Below are positions 25,266-33,789 of a DNA stretch of 64,000 nucleotides, piece after piece. The position numbers and the translations under genes are program-made. The notes below the pieces were generated by a model. The model was not told the DNA's origin and ran no database searches. It worked only from the letters and a program-made list of their open reading frames with translations. The first letter of the stretch is position 1, and each line of letters starts with the position of its first letter. The DNA lies in NCBI GenBank assembly GCA_001801425.1, contig MGXR01000006.1, positions 62,001-126,000 on the forward strand, written 5' to 3'. The stretch comes from Gammaproteobacteria bacterium RIFCSPHIGHO2_02_FULL_42_43 (GTDB lineage Bacteria > Pseudomonadota > Gammaproteobacteria > Coxiellales > Coxiellaceae).

Positions 25266-26150
25266 GTGCGTAAAATTCGACCGTTTTTGTTGATTGGAAG
25301 TGTGTTGCTTTTGTCAGCGCTGTTGTCCGGCTGCCAGTTTGCTATTTTGTCTCCGCGTGGTGTGATCGCCGCGAGCGAGAAAAAATTATTTTTCGATGCG
25401 CTTGAACTTATGCTGATCGTTGTGATTCCTGTTATTTTCTTGTCATTTTTTATTCCCTGGCATTATCGCGCGAACAATGAAAAAGCAACGTATCGTCCCG
25501 ATTGGGGCCACAGCACGTTGATGGAAGTAATTTGGTGGTCGATACCTTGCGTCATTATTTTGATTCTCGCGATTTTGACATGGATTCGTACACATGAATT
25601 GGATCCATATCGTCCCCTCACTTCCACCAAAGAGCCAGTGATGATTGAAGCGATTGCGCTCGATTGGAAATGGTTGTTTATTTATCCGCAGTATCATGTC
25701 GCCGCCGTTAATTTTGCAGAAATTCCGGTGGATCAACCCGTGCGTTTTTTTATTACGTCTGACGCGCCGATGAATTCATTGGAGATTCCACAATTGGCGG
25801 GGCAGGTGTATGCGATGGCGGGCATGCAAACCAAATTAAATTTGATGGCGACGCATGAAGGTGTTTACACCGGGCTATCAACCAATTTCAGCGGTGATGG
25901 ATTTTCGGGCATGAATTTTAAAGTGCATGTCGGCTCCATGGATGATTTTCATGCATGGATTAAAACCGCACAACGCTCGCCCAAGCAGTTGACCATGGCG
26001 GCTTACAATCAATTAATATTGCCCAGCGAAAATAATCCTGTTGAATATTTTTCATCGGCGGAAGATGGATTATTTAACGCGGTAATCGTGAAGTACATGG
26101 GTCCTATGCCGGGCATGACAATGGGCTATAGCAATCCGAAGTTAGGGTAG
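25266..26150 (+). CDS. cyoA: Cytochrome o ubiquinol oxidase subunit II
   Basis: A 294-aa lipoprotein subunit of the proton-pumping cytochrome bo3 quinol oxidase. The signal sequence ends in a lipobox, LLSGC, and two helices follow (about 40-65 and 90-110). The periplasmic cupredoxin domain has the [13 protein letters not shown] block but lacks the CuA ligands, as expected for a quinol oxidase. The [10 protein letters not shown] region and the C-terminal COX-aromatic part are conserved. The start is GTG at 25266. It is the first gene of cyoABCD, and only 11 bp separate it from cyoB. Confidence 0.95.
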   Translation: MRKIRPFLLIGSVLLLSALLSGCQFAILSPRGVIAASEKKLFFDALELMLIVVIPVIFLSFFIPWHYRANNEKATYRPDWGHSTLMEVIWWSIPCVIILILAILTWIRTHELDPYRPLTSTKEPVMIEAIALDWKWLFIYPQYHVAAVNFAEIPVDQPVRFFITSDAPMNSLEIPQLAGQVYAMAGMQTKLNLMATHEGVYTGLSTNFSGDGFSGMNFKVHVGSMDDFHAWIKTAQRSPKQLTMAAYNQLILPSENNPVEYFSSAEDGLFNAVIVKYMGPMPGMTMGYSNPKLG

Positions 26151-26161
26151 GAATTGTAGAC

Positions 26162-28162
26162 ATGACATTGCAAAAATTCATTTTTGGTAATTTAACGCTA
26201 GATTCCGTTCCTTGGCATGTGCCGATTATTATGGGCGCAGGTGCTTTTATGGCGCTGGGTGCGTTAACGATTCTGGGACTCATTACGTATTATCAAAAAT
26301 GGACATACCTTTGGAAAGAATGGTTGACGTCTATCGATCACAAAAAAATTGGCATCATGTATCTTATTCTCTCGCTCGTGATGTTATTGCGTGGATTTTC
26401 GGATGCCATCATGATGCGTTCGCAACAGGCGATGGCGGTTGGGCATAACATGGGTTATTTGCCGCCGGAACATTTCGATCAAATTTTCACAGCACACGGC
26501 GTCATCATGATTTTCTTTGTAGCGATGCCGATGATGTTTGGATTGTTGAACATGGCAGTGCCGCTGCAAATTGGCGCACGTGATGTGGCATTCCCTTATT
26601 TAAATTCATTAAGTTTGTGGTTGACGGTGGTTGGCTCCGTGCTCGTGAATATGTCATTGGTGATTGGAAAATTTGCGGCAACGGGTTGGCTTGCGTATCC
26701 GCCACTCTCCGGAATTGTTTATAGTCCAGGTGTGGGTGTCGATTATTATATTTGGGCGCTGCAAATTTCTGGTGTCGGTAGTTTGTTGTCTGGCGTTAAT
26801 TTTATGGTGACGATTTTAAAAATGCGTTGTCCTGGCATGACACTGATGAAAATGCCAATTTTTTGCTGGACGGCGCTGAGTTCGATGGTGTTAGTAGCGC
26901 TTGCGTTCCCCATTTTAGCGGCGACACTGGGTATGTTGTTTTTGGATCGGATCGTCGGCATGCATTTTTTCACCACGGGTCATGGTGGCAATGCGATGAT
27001 GTATATCAATTTGATTTGGGCGTGGGGACATCCCGAAGTATATATTTTGATTTTGCCTGCGTTTGGAATTTTTTCAGAAGTCGTTGCCACATTTTCCAGA
27101 AAAAGATTATTTGGTTATGTGTCGATGGTGTATGCGACAGTCGTGATCACGCTGTTGTCTTTTATTGTGTGGCTGCATCACTTTTTCACGATGGGGGCGG
27201 GCGCAAACGTGAATGCGTTTTTTGGCATTGCCACCATGATTATTGCCATTCCAACAGGTGTCAAAATTTTTAATTGGCTATTCACGATGTATGATGGTCG
27301 CGTTACTTTTTCAACGCCCATGTTATGGACGATTGGATTTATTAGCACGTTCGCCATCGGAGGCATGACGGGTGTGTTAATGTCGGTTCCACCCGTCGAC
27401 TTCCAATTGCATAACAGCGTATTTTTGGTTGCGCATTTTCATAACGTGATTATCGGCGGTGTAATATTTGGCTATTTCGCCGGTGTGACATATTGGTTCC
27501 CGAAATTATTTGGCTATCACTTAAATGAAAAATGGGGTAAACGTGCGTTTTGGTGTTGGTTACCCGGTTTTTATATTGCTTTTATGCCACTTTATGCGCT
27601 TGGTTTGATGGGTATGACGCGTCGCCTCGATCATTACGCCACATCGACGGGCTGGCATCCGCTGCTTATGATTGCGGCCGCTGGTACTGCGGTGATTGGT
27701 GCGGGTATCACTTGTCAGGTGATACAGCTTATCGTCAGCATTAAAGAGCGGCATTTGACGCGCGATTTAACAGGCGATTCGTGGGTGAATGGCCGCACAT
27801 TAGAATGGTCAATTCCATCTCCTGCGCCTTTTTATAATTTCGCGGTGACTCCGCATGGAGATGAACGCGATGCATTTTGGGAAATGAAACAAAAACACTT
27901 GCCGAATCCGAATATACAAATGCAATCGCATTATGCAGACATTCACATGCCGCGCAACACGTCCGTTGGATTTGTCATCGCGATGCTGAGCGGAATTTTT
28001 GGGTTTGGCATCATTTGGCAGATTTATTGGATGGTGGCGCTGGGATTATTCGGTATTTTTGCAACCGTGATGCACCGCACGTTCAATCAACATACTGATT
28101 ACTATGTGACATCAGATGAAGTGATACGAGAAATGAAACGGGTGCAAATGAATCAGATTTGA
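26162..28162 (+). CDS. cyoB: Cytochrome o ubiquinol oxidase subunit I
   Basis: The 666-aa catalytic subunit with about 15 helices, carrying low-spin heme b, heme o and CuB. Metal ligands are visible in order: His in [10 protein letters not shown] (heme b), the cross-linked His-Tyr pair in [12 protein letters not shown], the double His in [10 protein letters not shown] (CuB), and the heme ligands in [11 protein letters not shown]. Length and order match the E. coli enzyme. It reduces O2 to water with ubiquinol and pumps protons. The stop at 28162 lies just before cyoC. Confidence 0.98.
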   Translation: MTLQKFIFGNLTLDSVPWHVPIIMGAGAFMALGALTILGLITYYQKWTYLWKEWLTSIDHKKIGIMYLILSLVMLLRGFSDAIMMRSQQAMAVGHNMGYLPPEHFDQIFTAHGVIMIFFVAMPMMFGLLNMAVPLQIGARDVAFPYLNSLSLWLTVVGSVLVNMSLVIGKFAATGWLAYPPLSGIVYSPGVGVDYYIWALQISGVGSLLSGVNFMVTILKMRCPGMTLMKMPIFCWTALSSMVLVALAFPILAATLGMLFLDRIVGMHFFTTGHGGNAMMYINLIWAWGHPEVYILILPAFGIFSEVVATFSRKRLFGYVSMVYATVVITLLSFIVWLHHFFTMGAGANVNAFFGIATMIIAIPTGVKIFNWLFTMYDGRVTFSTPMLWTIGFISTFAIGGMTGVLMSVPPVDFQLHNSVFLVAHFHNVIIGGVIFGYFAGVTYWFPKLFGYHLNEKWGKRAFWCWLPGFYIAFMPLYALGLMGMTRRLDHYATSTGWHPLLMIAAAGTAVIGAGITCQVIQLIVSIKERHLTRDLTGDSWVNGRTLEWSIPSPAPFYNFAVTPHGDERDAFWEMKQKHLPNPNIQMQSHYADIHMPRNTSVGFVIAMLSGIFGFGIIWQIYWMVALGLFGIFATVMHRTFNQHTDYYVTSDEVIREMKRVQMNQI

Positions 28163-28194
28163 GCCGCGTGCATAAGCAAATAGCGAATGAGTAT

Positions 28195-28800
28195 ATGATG
28201 ACAACGATAGCAACCGCCGAACATCACGACGAACACCATCACGATAGCGACAGCATAGACGTATTTGGTTTTTGGATTTACATCATGACCGACTGCGTTT
28301 TGTTCGCAACGTTGTTTGCGGCTTATGCAGTATTAGAAGGCGCTACATTTTCTGGGCCACCGCTGCGTGAATTAATCAGCTTGCCATACGTATTGGCAGA
28401 AACTTTATTTTTGTTGGCGAGCAGTTTCACTTATGGTTTGGCGATGCTCGGTGTTTATAAAAATAATCGCGCACGCGCATTATTTTGGTTGATCACTACG
28501 TTTGTTTTTGGTGCGGCATTCATTGGGTTAGAAATTCACGAATTCATTCATCTTTACATGGAAGGGCACAGTTGGCATGCCAGCGCTGCAATGTCGGCTT
28601 TCTTTACGTTAGTTGGCACACACGGAACGCACGTCACCATCGGATTAATCTGGATGGCGCTCATGATTTTTCAGCTATTCAAATATGGCACGAGCGGCGC
28701 CATCAATCGTCGACTCACTTATTTAGGCTTGTTTTGGCACTTTTTAGATATCGTATGGATTTTCGTTTTCACCATCGTGTATTTAATGGGAGCGATTTGA
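28195..28800 (+). CDS. cyoC: Cytochrome o ubiquinol oxidase subunit III
   Basis: A subunit of about 200 residues with five helices and a histidine-rich N-terminus (TAEHHDEHHHDSDS) before VFGFWIYIMTDCVLFATLFA, which matches cyoC family members. ATGs at 28195 and 28198 are both plausible; an in-frame TTG at 28159 would add 12 residues overlapping cyoB but lacks the usual N-terminal form. SFTYGLAMLG and FWHFLDIVWIFVFT are conserved. It stabilises the oxidase and is not itself redox-active. cyoD follows after one base. Confidence 0.95.
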   Translation: MMTTIATAEHHDEHHHDSDSIDVFGFWIYIMTDCVLFATLFAAYAVLEGATFSGPPLRELISLPYVLAETLFLLASSFTYGLAMLGVYKNNRARALFWLITTFVFGAAFIGLEIHEFIHLYMEGHSWHASAAMSAFFTLVGTHGTHVTIGLIWMALMIFQLFKYGTSGAINRRLTYLGLFWHFLDIVWIFVFTIVYLMGAI

Positions 28801-28801
28801 T

Positions 28802-29137
28802 ATGGCGACGCAATCAACCGATACGATGAAATATGGTGTTAAACCAAAAACACTGAAGTCTTACGTCACGGGTTTGCTGTTGTCACTCATTTTCACTTTT
28901 GTGGCATTTGCGTTGGTTTATGAACATCATTTGTCAGTGGATGCATTATTTATTCTGGTTACTGTGCTGGCGCTGTTTCAATTATTCGCGCAAGTAATTT
29001 GTTTTTTGAGATTGAATATGACGAGCGAAGGTGCTTGGAATAGTCTCGCGTTTATTTTTACGATTTTGGTTGTGTTGGTGGTGGTGTTTGGTTCGCTGTG
29101 GATTATGTTTAATCTCAACTATAATATGATGCATTAG
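28802..29137 (+). CDS. cyoD: Cytochrome o ubiquinol oxidase subunit IV
   Basis: A 111-aa protein with three helices; the start of the family domain is KTLKSYVTGLLLSLIFTFVA and the later part is AQVICFLRLNM. It assists assembly of the CuB site in the bo3 oxidase. It ends the cyo operon. No heme O synthase gene (cyoE), often the fifth gene, follows; instead a hairpin element (29153-29236) and lpxC come next, so cyoE must be elsewhere. A small palindrome CTCATGA-TC-TCATGAG lies right after the stop. Confidence 0.95.
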   Translation: MATQSTDTMKYGVKPKTLKSYVTGLLLSLIFTFVAFALVYEHHLSVDALFILVTVLALFQLFAQVICFLRLNMTSEGAWNSLAFIFTILVVLVVVFGSLWIMFNLNYNMMH

Positions 29138-29152
29138 CTCATGATCTCATGA

Positions 29153-29236
29153 GTAACAGATCAGGTCATGCTTGAATCTAGACAAAACCGCCAAGCACTC
29201 AAAATTGGCGGTTAATGATCGGGGCTGACCTATTAC
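29153..29236. mobile_element. 84-bp inverted-repeat element, short form
   Basis: It starts GTAACAGATCAGGTCATGC and ends GGGGCTGACCTATTAC, giving imperfect terminal inverted repeats (GTAAYAGRTCAG). Inside, ACCGCCAA and TTGGCGGT form an exact stem. A longer version of the same element (173 bp), with an extra internal hairpin, is at 58986-59158. It occupies nearly the whole cyoD-lpxC gap and ends 4 bp before the lpxC start. Confidence 0.85.
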
Positions 29237-29240
29237 TCCC

Positions 29241-30095
29241 ATGACAAACCAACAGACCATTCAAAATTCCGCAATCATCGCCGGCATTGGGTTGCATTCC
29301 GGAAAAAATTCTACTGCTACTTTGAAACCCGCACCAGAAAATACGGGTATTGTGTTTCGTCGCGTTGATCTTGATCCTGTTCTTGAAATCCCTGCAATTG
29401 TCCAATACGCCGATCGCAGTGATTTATGCACATGTTTATTGAAAGAAGACATACGCATTGCAACAGTCGAGCATTTGTTGTCTGCGTTATCGGGATTAAG
29501 TATCGATAATGTTTATATCGATTTATCTTCCGCAGAATTGCCCATGATGGATGGCAGCGCTTTGCCATTCGTGGTATTAATTCAGTCCGCAGGGATTCTA
29601 CAACAAGCGGCGCCAAAAAAATTGATACGCATTTTGAAAACCGTAGAAGTGCGAGACGGTGAAAAATTTGCGCGATTAGAACCATTCAATGGATTTCGGC
29701 TTTCATTTCAAATTGCATTCCAGCACCCAGTCATTGCATCAAGTCAGCAATCACTCACTATTGATTTTTCTAGTGAGATCTACATTAAGCAGATTGCGCG
29801 TGCACGCACATTCGGATTTTTAAGTGATTACGAAAAAATTCATGCGAAAAATTTGGCGCGTGGCGCGAGCTTGGAAAATACAATTGTGCTGAATAATGAG
29901 CGCGTGATGAATGATGGTGGATTGCGTGATCCCGATGAATTTGTGAAACACAAAATGCTTGATGCCATCGGTGATTTATATTTGTTGGGCCATCATTTGA
30001 TTGGTGCGTTTACTGCGTATAAATCAAGTCATGCATTGACGAGCGCATTGTTACTTGAATTATTGAAAGATCAAAATGCGTGGCGTTGGACATAG
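29241..30095 (+). CDS. lpxC: UDP-3-O-acyl-N-acetylglucosamine deacetylase
   Basis: A 284-aa zinc amidase performing the committed step of lipid A synthesis in the cytoplasm. Zinc ligands are His78 (TVEHLLSALSG) and the H-x3-D pair in HKMLDAIGDLYLLG, and the catalytic region continues GHHLIGAFTAYKSSHAL. The N-terminal IIAGIGLHSGK is conserved. It normally ends the division (mra/fts) cluster, but here it stands alone after the cyo operon. The inserted hairpin element leaves no clear Shine-Dalgarno sequence before the ATG at 29241. Confidence 0.97.
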   Translation: MTNQQTIQNSAIIAGIGLHSGKNSTATLKPAPENTGIVFRRVDLDPVLEIPAIVQYADRSDLCTCLLKEDIRIATVEHLLSALSGLSIDNVYIDLSSAELPMMDGSALPFVVLIQSAGILQQAAPKKLIRILKTVEVRDGEKFARLEPFNGFRLSFQIAFQHPVIASSQQSLTIDFSSEIYIKQIARARTFGFLSDYEKIHAKNLARGASLENTIVLNNERVMNDGGLRDPDEFVKHKMLDAIGDLYLLGHHLIGAFTAYKSSHALTSALLLELLKDQNAWRWT

Positions 30096-30154
30096 ACACG
30101 AGCGGTAGCGAGTGAATCAATCAGGACCTAGACACGAGCGGTAGCGAGTGAATC
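30093..30154. repeat. Two direct copies of a 26-bp motif after lpxC
   Basis: TAGACACGAGCGGTAGCGAG followed by TGAATC occurs at 30093-30118 and again at 30129-30154, with a 36-bp period. The first copy begins with the lpxC stop codon. A diverged relative (GAGCGGTTATCAGTGAAT, then AGGACC) is near 36715, suggesting a further weak REP family. Confidence 0.75.
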
Positions 30155-30205
30155 CAACTTGCTGGATAACCGCAAAATCCGCCAATCTTTATCGCTATAC
30201 CCTTC

Positions 30206-30368
30206 CACTTCAAAATGCGATTTTTTTATCGCATTTTGAAGTGTCTCATCACGATGGGGTTTCTAAGGGGAGAATCGTGATTCTCCCCTTAGATTTAGCA
30301 AACGTGAATTCATTTCACGTTTGCGTTCTAATCAGGATATACCGCGAGTGATGAAGTGCGGTAATATC
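30206..30368. other. Array of perfect hairpins between lpxC and the next gene
   Basis: Four inverted repeats follow one another. First, 16-bp arms CACTTCAAAATGCGAT/ATCGCATTTTGAAGTG at 30206-30221 and 30228-30243. Second, 14-bp arms CTAAGGGGAGAATC/GATTCTCCCCTTAG at 30263-30292. Third, 11-bp arms GCAAACGTGAA/TTCACGTTTGC at 30298-30324. Fourth, an imperfect pair around TACCGC/GCGGTA at 30336-30368. No open frame is convincing. The array may be a terminator cluster, a structured RNA or a protein-binding region; none is proven. Confidence 0.8.
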
Positions 30369-30436
30369 GCATTTTCATTGGCGAGCGGTATAGAACCGTG
30401 TAATCTACCCATCATTCCCCAATACGAGTATCGATT

Positions 30437-31867
30437 ATGCTGAAACGATCATGTTTATTACTGCTTTTTTGCACCAGCTTGCATGCGCAATCTATGTTGC
30501 AGCCCATGTATCAGCCTGGCGGCACATTGCCGAATCTCACCGTCTACGACGCGTTGTCGCCCATGACCACAGCCAACGGTCCCGGCTGGTGGTATTTTGT
30601 CGGATTACTGAAAGATCAAAATCACGAAGATCATAGTTTGCAAGCCACGATTTTGCGTGCCAATTTTGCGAATACGCCGTACGGAATTGGCGTCATGGGA
30701 TTCACGTTTAAAAATACTGCAGGAAAAACGCTGTATTTATGGAATTTATATCCGGATGTGAATTCCTTGGTGCATTATCCGATTGCAAAATTGGATTATG
30801 CCAATGCAGATCAAAATAATTATCATTTGCAAATGCAATCCGATTCGAGCACCAATCCTTTTTTGTATCAGTTTTCGCACGATGTGAACGACGCGCAACA
30901 TCGCATCGGACAAATCGGCGCGCGTTATATTTTAACGGCCGAAGGTGCAGGCGAAGTGGGTGCTTCTGAAAATAATTTGCAATTGGTCAATTATCAATTG
31001 CAAATGACGCTTGAAGACACGCGCGGTGTATTGCCTGAAGGGGATAATGGTTATGTGGGACAGGATGCCGCGCATTTGACAAATGCACAAAACTCTTGGG
31101 AATTTACTGCGCCAAATATGCGTGTTTTACAGTGGAAAATGACGATTTCTCCAGCGCAACAAACAAATGCGAATGCATTGTTGACGCAACCGGTGACATT
31201 TGAAAGCAGTGATGCAAACAATCGCGTTTGGTTGGACAGACAAATTTTAAATAAAAATGCGGTCGTGACTTCAATCATGCAAAATCAATTGAGTCACACA
31301 CTGCCAACGCAAACGATTGAGCCGTTGTATCACGGCACATGGATGTCGTTTTGTTTTAATCAAGCACCATTTCACAATATTTGCGGCGACGTCGTTGCCA
31401 TTTGGAATAAAAATACGCCAACGAATATGATGAATAGCGATGAAACTGCGATTGGTGGATTTGCTAATTTATTCACACCAGATTCCAATAATGGTTTTCC
31501 TATTCAAGTGGGTAATGTGCTCACAGAAAATTTAACGGTGGATGGTAATATGAAATCGTTGCCGTATGTGGTGATGAATGATCCCAATAGCGTTTTCCAA
31601 TCCCCGGTGTCAGGCCATCATTATGCGCAGACGGTGACGGTTAAATTACACAAAAACACGCTGATTTCTGCGTATTTAAATACATTAGATACGGACTATC
31701 ACGACGGCTACACATTGAGATTTGTGGCGCTGTCCAAGCAAACTGAAAATGTGATGCTCTCTAACAGCAATGGATTTTATGAGGGTGCTGCTTTAGTGTA
31801 TCTTTGTCGCGATAATCAATGTGAAAAAATCGGCACAGGTTTTATAGAGCAGATGGGGTATTCATAA
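30437..31867 (+). CDS. Secreted protein, possibly AttH/CrtC-type lipocalin-like
   Basis: A 476-aa protein with a Sec signal peptide (MLKRSCLLLLFCTSLHA, cleavage near residue 17). The mature part is mainly beta-strand with many aromatic residues. GPGWWYFVGLLKDQ followed by SLQATILRANF recalls the start of the AttH/hydroxyneurosporene synthase lipocalin-like domain, but the match is by eye and weak. Cysteine pairs near SFCFNQAPFHNICGD and LCRDNQCEK suggest disulfides and a periplasmic or extracellular location. It stands alone after the hairpin array. No function is assigned. Confidence 0.68.
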   Translation: MLKRSCLLLLFCTSLHAQSMLQPMYQPGGTLPNLTVYDALSPMTTANGPGWWYFVGLLKDQNHEDHSLQATILRANFANTPYGIGVMGFTFKNTAGKTLYLWNLYPDVNSLVHYPIAKLDYANADQNNYHLQMQSDSSTNPFLYQFSHDVNDAQHRIGQIGARYILTAEGAGEVGASENNLQLVNYQLQMTLEDTRGVLPEGDNGYVGQDAAHLTNAQNSWEFTAPNMRVLQWKMTISPAQQTNANALLTQPVTFESSDANNRVWLDRQILNKNAVVTSIMQNQLSHTLPTQTIEPLYHGTWMSFCFNQAPFHNICGDVVAIWNKNTPTNMMNSDETAIGGFANLFTPDSNNGFPIQVGNVLTENLTVDGNMKSLPYVVMNDPNSVFQSPVSGHHYAQTVTVKLHKNTLISAYLNTLDTDYHDGYTLRFVALSKQTENVMLSNSNGFYEGAALVYLCRDNQCEKIGTGFIEQMGYS

Positions 31868-31897
31868 TTTCTTAATGTTCAGTCATTAAGATAGCGC

Positions 31898-32752
31898 ATG
31901 GCTATTCGCACAGAACAAACCTATCAAGAACGTATTTTGAAAGTCGCAGTGTACATTCAAAATAATTTAGATCGCGAGTTATCATTGGAAGAACTTGCGC
32001 AAGTCGCTTTTTTTTCACCGTATCATTTTCATCGCATTTTTTCAGCATATATTGGCGAGCCCGTCAAAAATTATTTGCGGCGATTGCGATTGGAGCGCGC
32101 ACTGCGTGATTTAACGTTGACGGATTTGTCGTTGGTACGTATTTCCGAACGTGCGGGTTATGATTCTCAGCAATCATTTCAACGTGCTTTCAAAGAAATG
32201 TATGGGCGTACGCCAAAATCATTACGGTCGCAATCCAAAAAAAATTGGGAAACGTGGCAGAATACAACGAAATCAAGCAAAGCATTACACGTTGATATTA
32301 AAACCATTGATCCGATCAAAGTGGCGTTTGTGCGACACATTGGCCCGTATGATAATTTGTTGCAAACATGGTTTCAGCTAGTAGGGCAGGTAGGATTAGA
32401 GTATGTACTCGCTGAAAAAACCCTGAAAATTAGCATCGCACACGATTCGCATGAAATCACCCCCGCTGAAAAATTACGTTATGATGCTTGCGTGACCATC
32501 GATGGGCTTGCAAACATCAAGCCAACCGGCAAAGTGGGTATTCAGACGTTACAAGGTGGGAAATACGCAGTGATTACGCATCGCGGCCCCATTGACATGA
32601 TAGAATCCACATATCAATTTTTGTTTGGCAAATGGTTGCCGCAAAGTGGTCATGAACCCGCAGATGCTCCGAATTTTCTGATTCACCGTAATCTGCCGCA
32701 TCAAACGCCGGTTGAGGCGCTGATTACTGAGATTTGGCTGCCGATAGGCTAG
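31898..32752 (+). CDS. AraC-family regulator with GyrI-like effector domain
   Basis: A 284-aa Rob/SoxS-like transcription factor. The N-terminal DNA-binding domain (residues about 8-110) has two helix-turn-helices: LSLEELAQVAFFSPYHFHRI and VRISERAGYDSQQSFQRAFK, ending YGRTPKSLR. The C-terminal GyrI-like domain (about 128-284) includes VAFVRHIGPYDNL and GKYAVITHRGPIDMI, which bind small amphipathic ligands in relatives. It may control multidrug or stress genes; no target is adjacent. It ends 8 bp before the converging tRNA-Lys gene. Confidence 0.92.
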   Translation: MAIRTEQTYQERILKVAVYIQNNLDRELSLEELAQVAFFSPYHFHRIFSAYIGEPVKNYLRRLRLERALRDLTLTDLSLVRISERAGYDSQQSFQRAFKEMYGRTPKSLRSQSKKNWETWQNTTKSSKALHVDIKTIDPIKVAFVRHIGPYDNLLQTWFQLVGQVGLEYVLAEKTLKISIAHDSHEITPAEKLRYDACVTIDGLANIKPTGKVGIQTLQGGKYAVITHRGPIDMIESTYQFLFGKWLPQSGHEPADAPNFLIHRNLPHQTPVEALITEIWLPIG

Positions 32753-32759
32753 TTAGATA

Positions 32760-32832
32760 TGGGTCGTGGCAGATTCGAACTGCCGACCAACGGATTAAAA
32801 GTCCGCTGCTCTACCGACTGAGCTAACGACCC
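32760..32832 (-). tRNA. tRNA-Lys (anticodon TTT)
   Basis: The minus strand from 32832 folds as a complete cloverleaf. Acceptor GGGTCGT pairs with ACGACCC, the D arm is GCTC-AGTCGGTA-GAGC, the anticodon arm is GCGGA-CTTTTAA-TCCGT with anticodon TTT, the T arm is GGCAG-TTCGAAT-CTGCC, and the discriminator is A. CCA is not encoded. Pieces of tRNA-Lys genes lie nearby at 32944-32966 and 33721-33762. Confidence 0.97.
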
Positions 32833-32895
32833 AGAACTTATTTAACGTATCTCGTACATCCTTGTACTGCATTTGTCTTCGTCGAATTGCACCCA

Positions 32896-32921
32896 GGGTA
32901 ACATCGTGTTACCCGTTTTTT
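32896..32921 (+). terminator. Rho-independent terminator
   Basis: Exact 8-bp stem GGGTAACA-TCG-TGTTACCC at 32896-32914, followed by G and six T (32916-32921). The orientation fits termination of plus-strand transcription, for example read-through from the AraC gene across the tRNA. Confidence 0.8.
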
Positions 32922-32943
32922 GCTGCGCTTGCTCGCAAAAAAC

Positions 32944-32966
32944 CCGACTGAGCTAACGACCCAGAA
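32944..32966 (-). pseudogene. 5' fragment of a tRNA-Lys gene
   Basis: CCGACTGAGCTAACGACCC followed by AGAA is an exact copy of 32814-32836, which is the first 19 nt of tRNA-Lys plus its 5' flank. The match stops inside the D loop and the rest of the tRNA is absent. It is a displaced duplicate in the same orientation, 130 bp from the original. Confidence 0.85.
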
Positions 32967-33401
32967 ATGTTTACCTTAGAACTCGACCATGATACTAAAA
33001 TTTAGAGAAATCTCAAACAAAAGTTCTCATTAGAAACCCTGTACTGCATTCCCATCGTATTTTGCAATACTGCGCCGACGTAGAATTTTAGAAAATATTT
33101 CACTGTATCAACAAAACTGGGATATTATTAAAAGCGGGATTTCAAGTTGGAATAAAAACAATTATGACTGCCGGTTAATCGCTAAAGTGCGAAACTCCTG
33201 ATTTGTTTTTCTTCGTTCATTTCACCCCCCTGTTTTGAGAATTTACTCTCTTAACAGGGTGTCCGTCAAAGCGGGGTAAGATCAGCTCATTCAGCAAATT
33301 ATTTCATGTGCACTTGTACGAAACATCTTTTATGAATATACATTTCAGTGTTGCGCTGACGAACTTTATGATGTAAAATACCATACAATAATACCCGTTT
33401 T
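32967..33401. other. AT-rich stretch without a recognised gene
   Basis: No open frame of note on either strand. It contains TATTTTGCAATACTGCGC near 33059-33076, which recurs just before pilE at 34904-34922. It also has a GGGTGTCCGTCAAA segment near 33259 that resembles an insertion-sequence terminus. Its position between tRNA-Lys fragments suggests debris of an old integration. Confidence 0.5.
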
Positions 33402-33689
33402 ATGGTATTATCGTATAATATAATAAAAAGAGAATTTTATGATCTTTGGTCCATTTTGAAAAATTATGGATCAACAGTCGATCACGCAAGATTACTGAAA
33501 ACACTTGATCAAAAGTGTATCCATCGTAATGTGTCGTATAAAAGCACCGATGATTTTTTTACACTTGAATTAACAAAAGAAGCAAGCCAACATTGGCAGG
33601 CAACATTGGGTGGACTGGTTCTCCCATTGCCAACATATGAACGTGTTTTGCAGGATACAAAATTGCTAGTCGAGAAAATTTTGCTTTAA
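33402..33689 (+). pseudogene. C-terminal remnant of an AbiEii-like nucleotidyltransferase toxin
   Basis: Up to 95 codons. KREFYDLWSILKNYGSTVD resembles the C-terminal 'R-D-x-x-D-L' helix of AbiEii/AbiGii (DUF1814) nucleotidyltransferases, the toxins of type IV abortive-infection toxin-antitoxin pairs. The catalytic N-terminal half (GGTAL-type motif) and any AbiEi antitoxin gene are missing, so this is probably a decayed end. It lies between tRNA-Lys fragments, consistent with a lost mobile island. The identification is by eye on a short segment. Confidence 0.5.
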
Positions 33690-33720
33690 ATTGCATGTAG
33701 GGATTTTGTAACGGTCTCAA

Positions 33721-33762
33721 CTCTTAATCCGTTGGTCGGCAGTTCGAATCTGCCACGACCCA
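33721..33762 (+). pseudogene. 3' half of a tRNA-Lys gene, CTT-type anticodon loop (att-like scar)
   Basis: The 42 bases from the anticodon loop to the discriminator A match the 3' half of the tRNA-Lys at 32760-32832, in opposite orientation, with one difference. The loop reads CTCTTAA, so the source was a tRNA-Lys(CTT) and not the neighbouring TTT gene. The upstream bases do not form a 5' half. 3'-half tRNA copies are typical attachment-site remains of integrated elements. Confidence 0.85.
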
Positions 33763-33789
33763 TGTTTCATTCTTTTGAAATGGTGAATA

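Noticed and set aside
26212-26448. Open frames in other phases inside cyoB, and similar ones inside the 1337-aa gene
   Set aside because: They are shadows of strongly conserved or long coding frames and have no ribosome sites or family features.
33721-33762. Second tRNA-Lys gene
   Set aside because: Only the part from the anticodon loop to the acceptor 3' side is present. The upstream bases cannot form the acceptor, D or anticodon stems.
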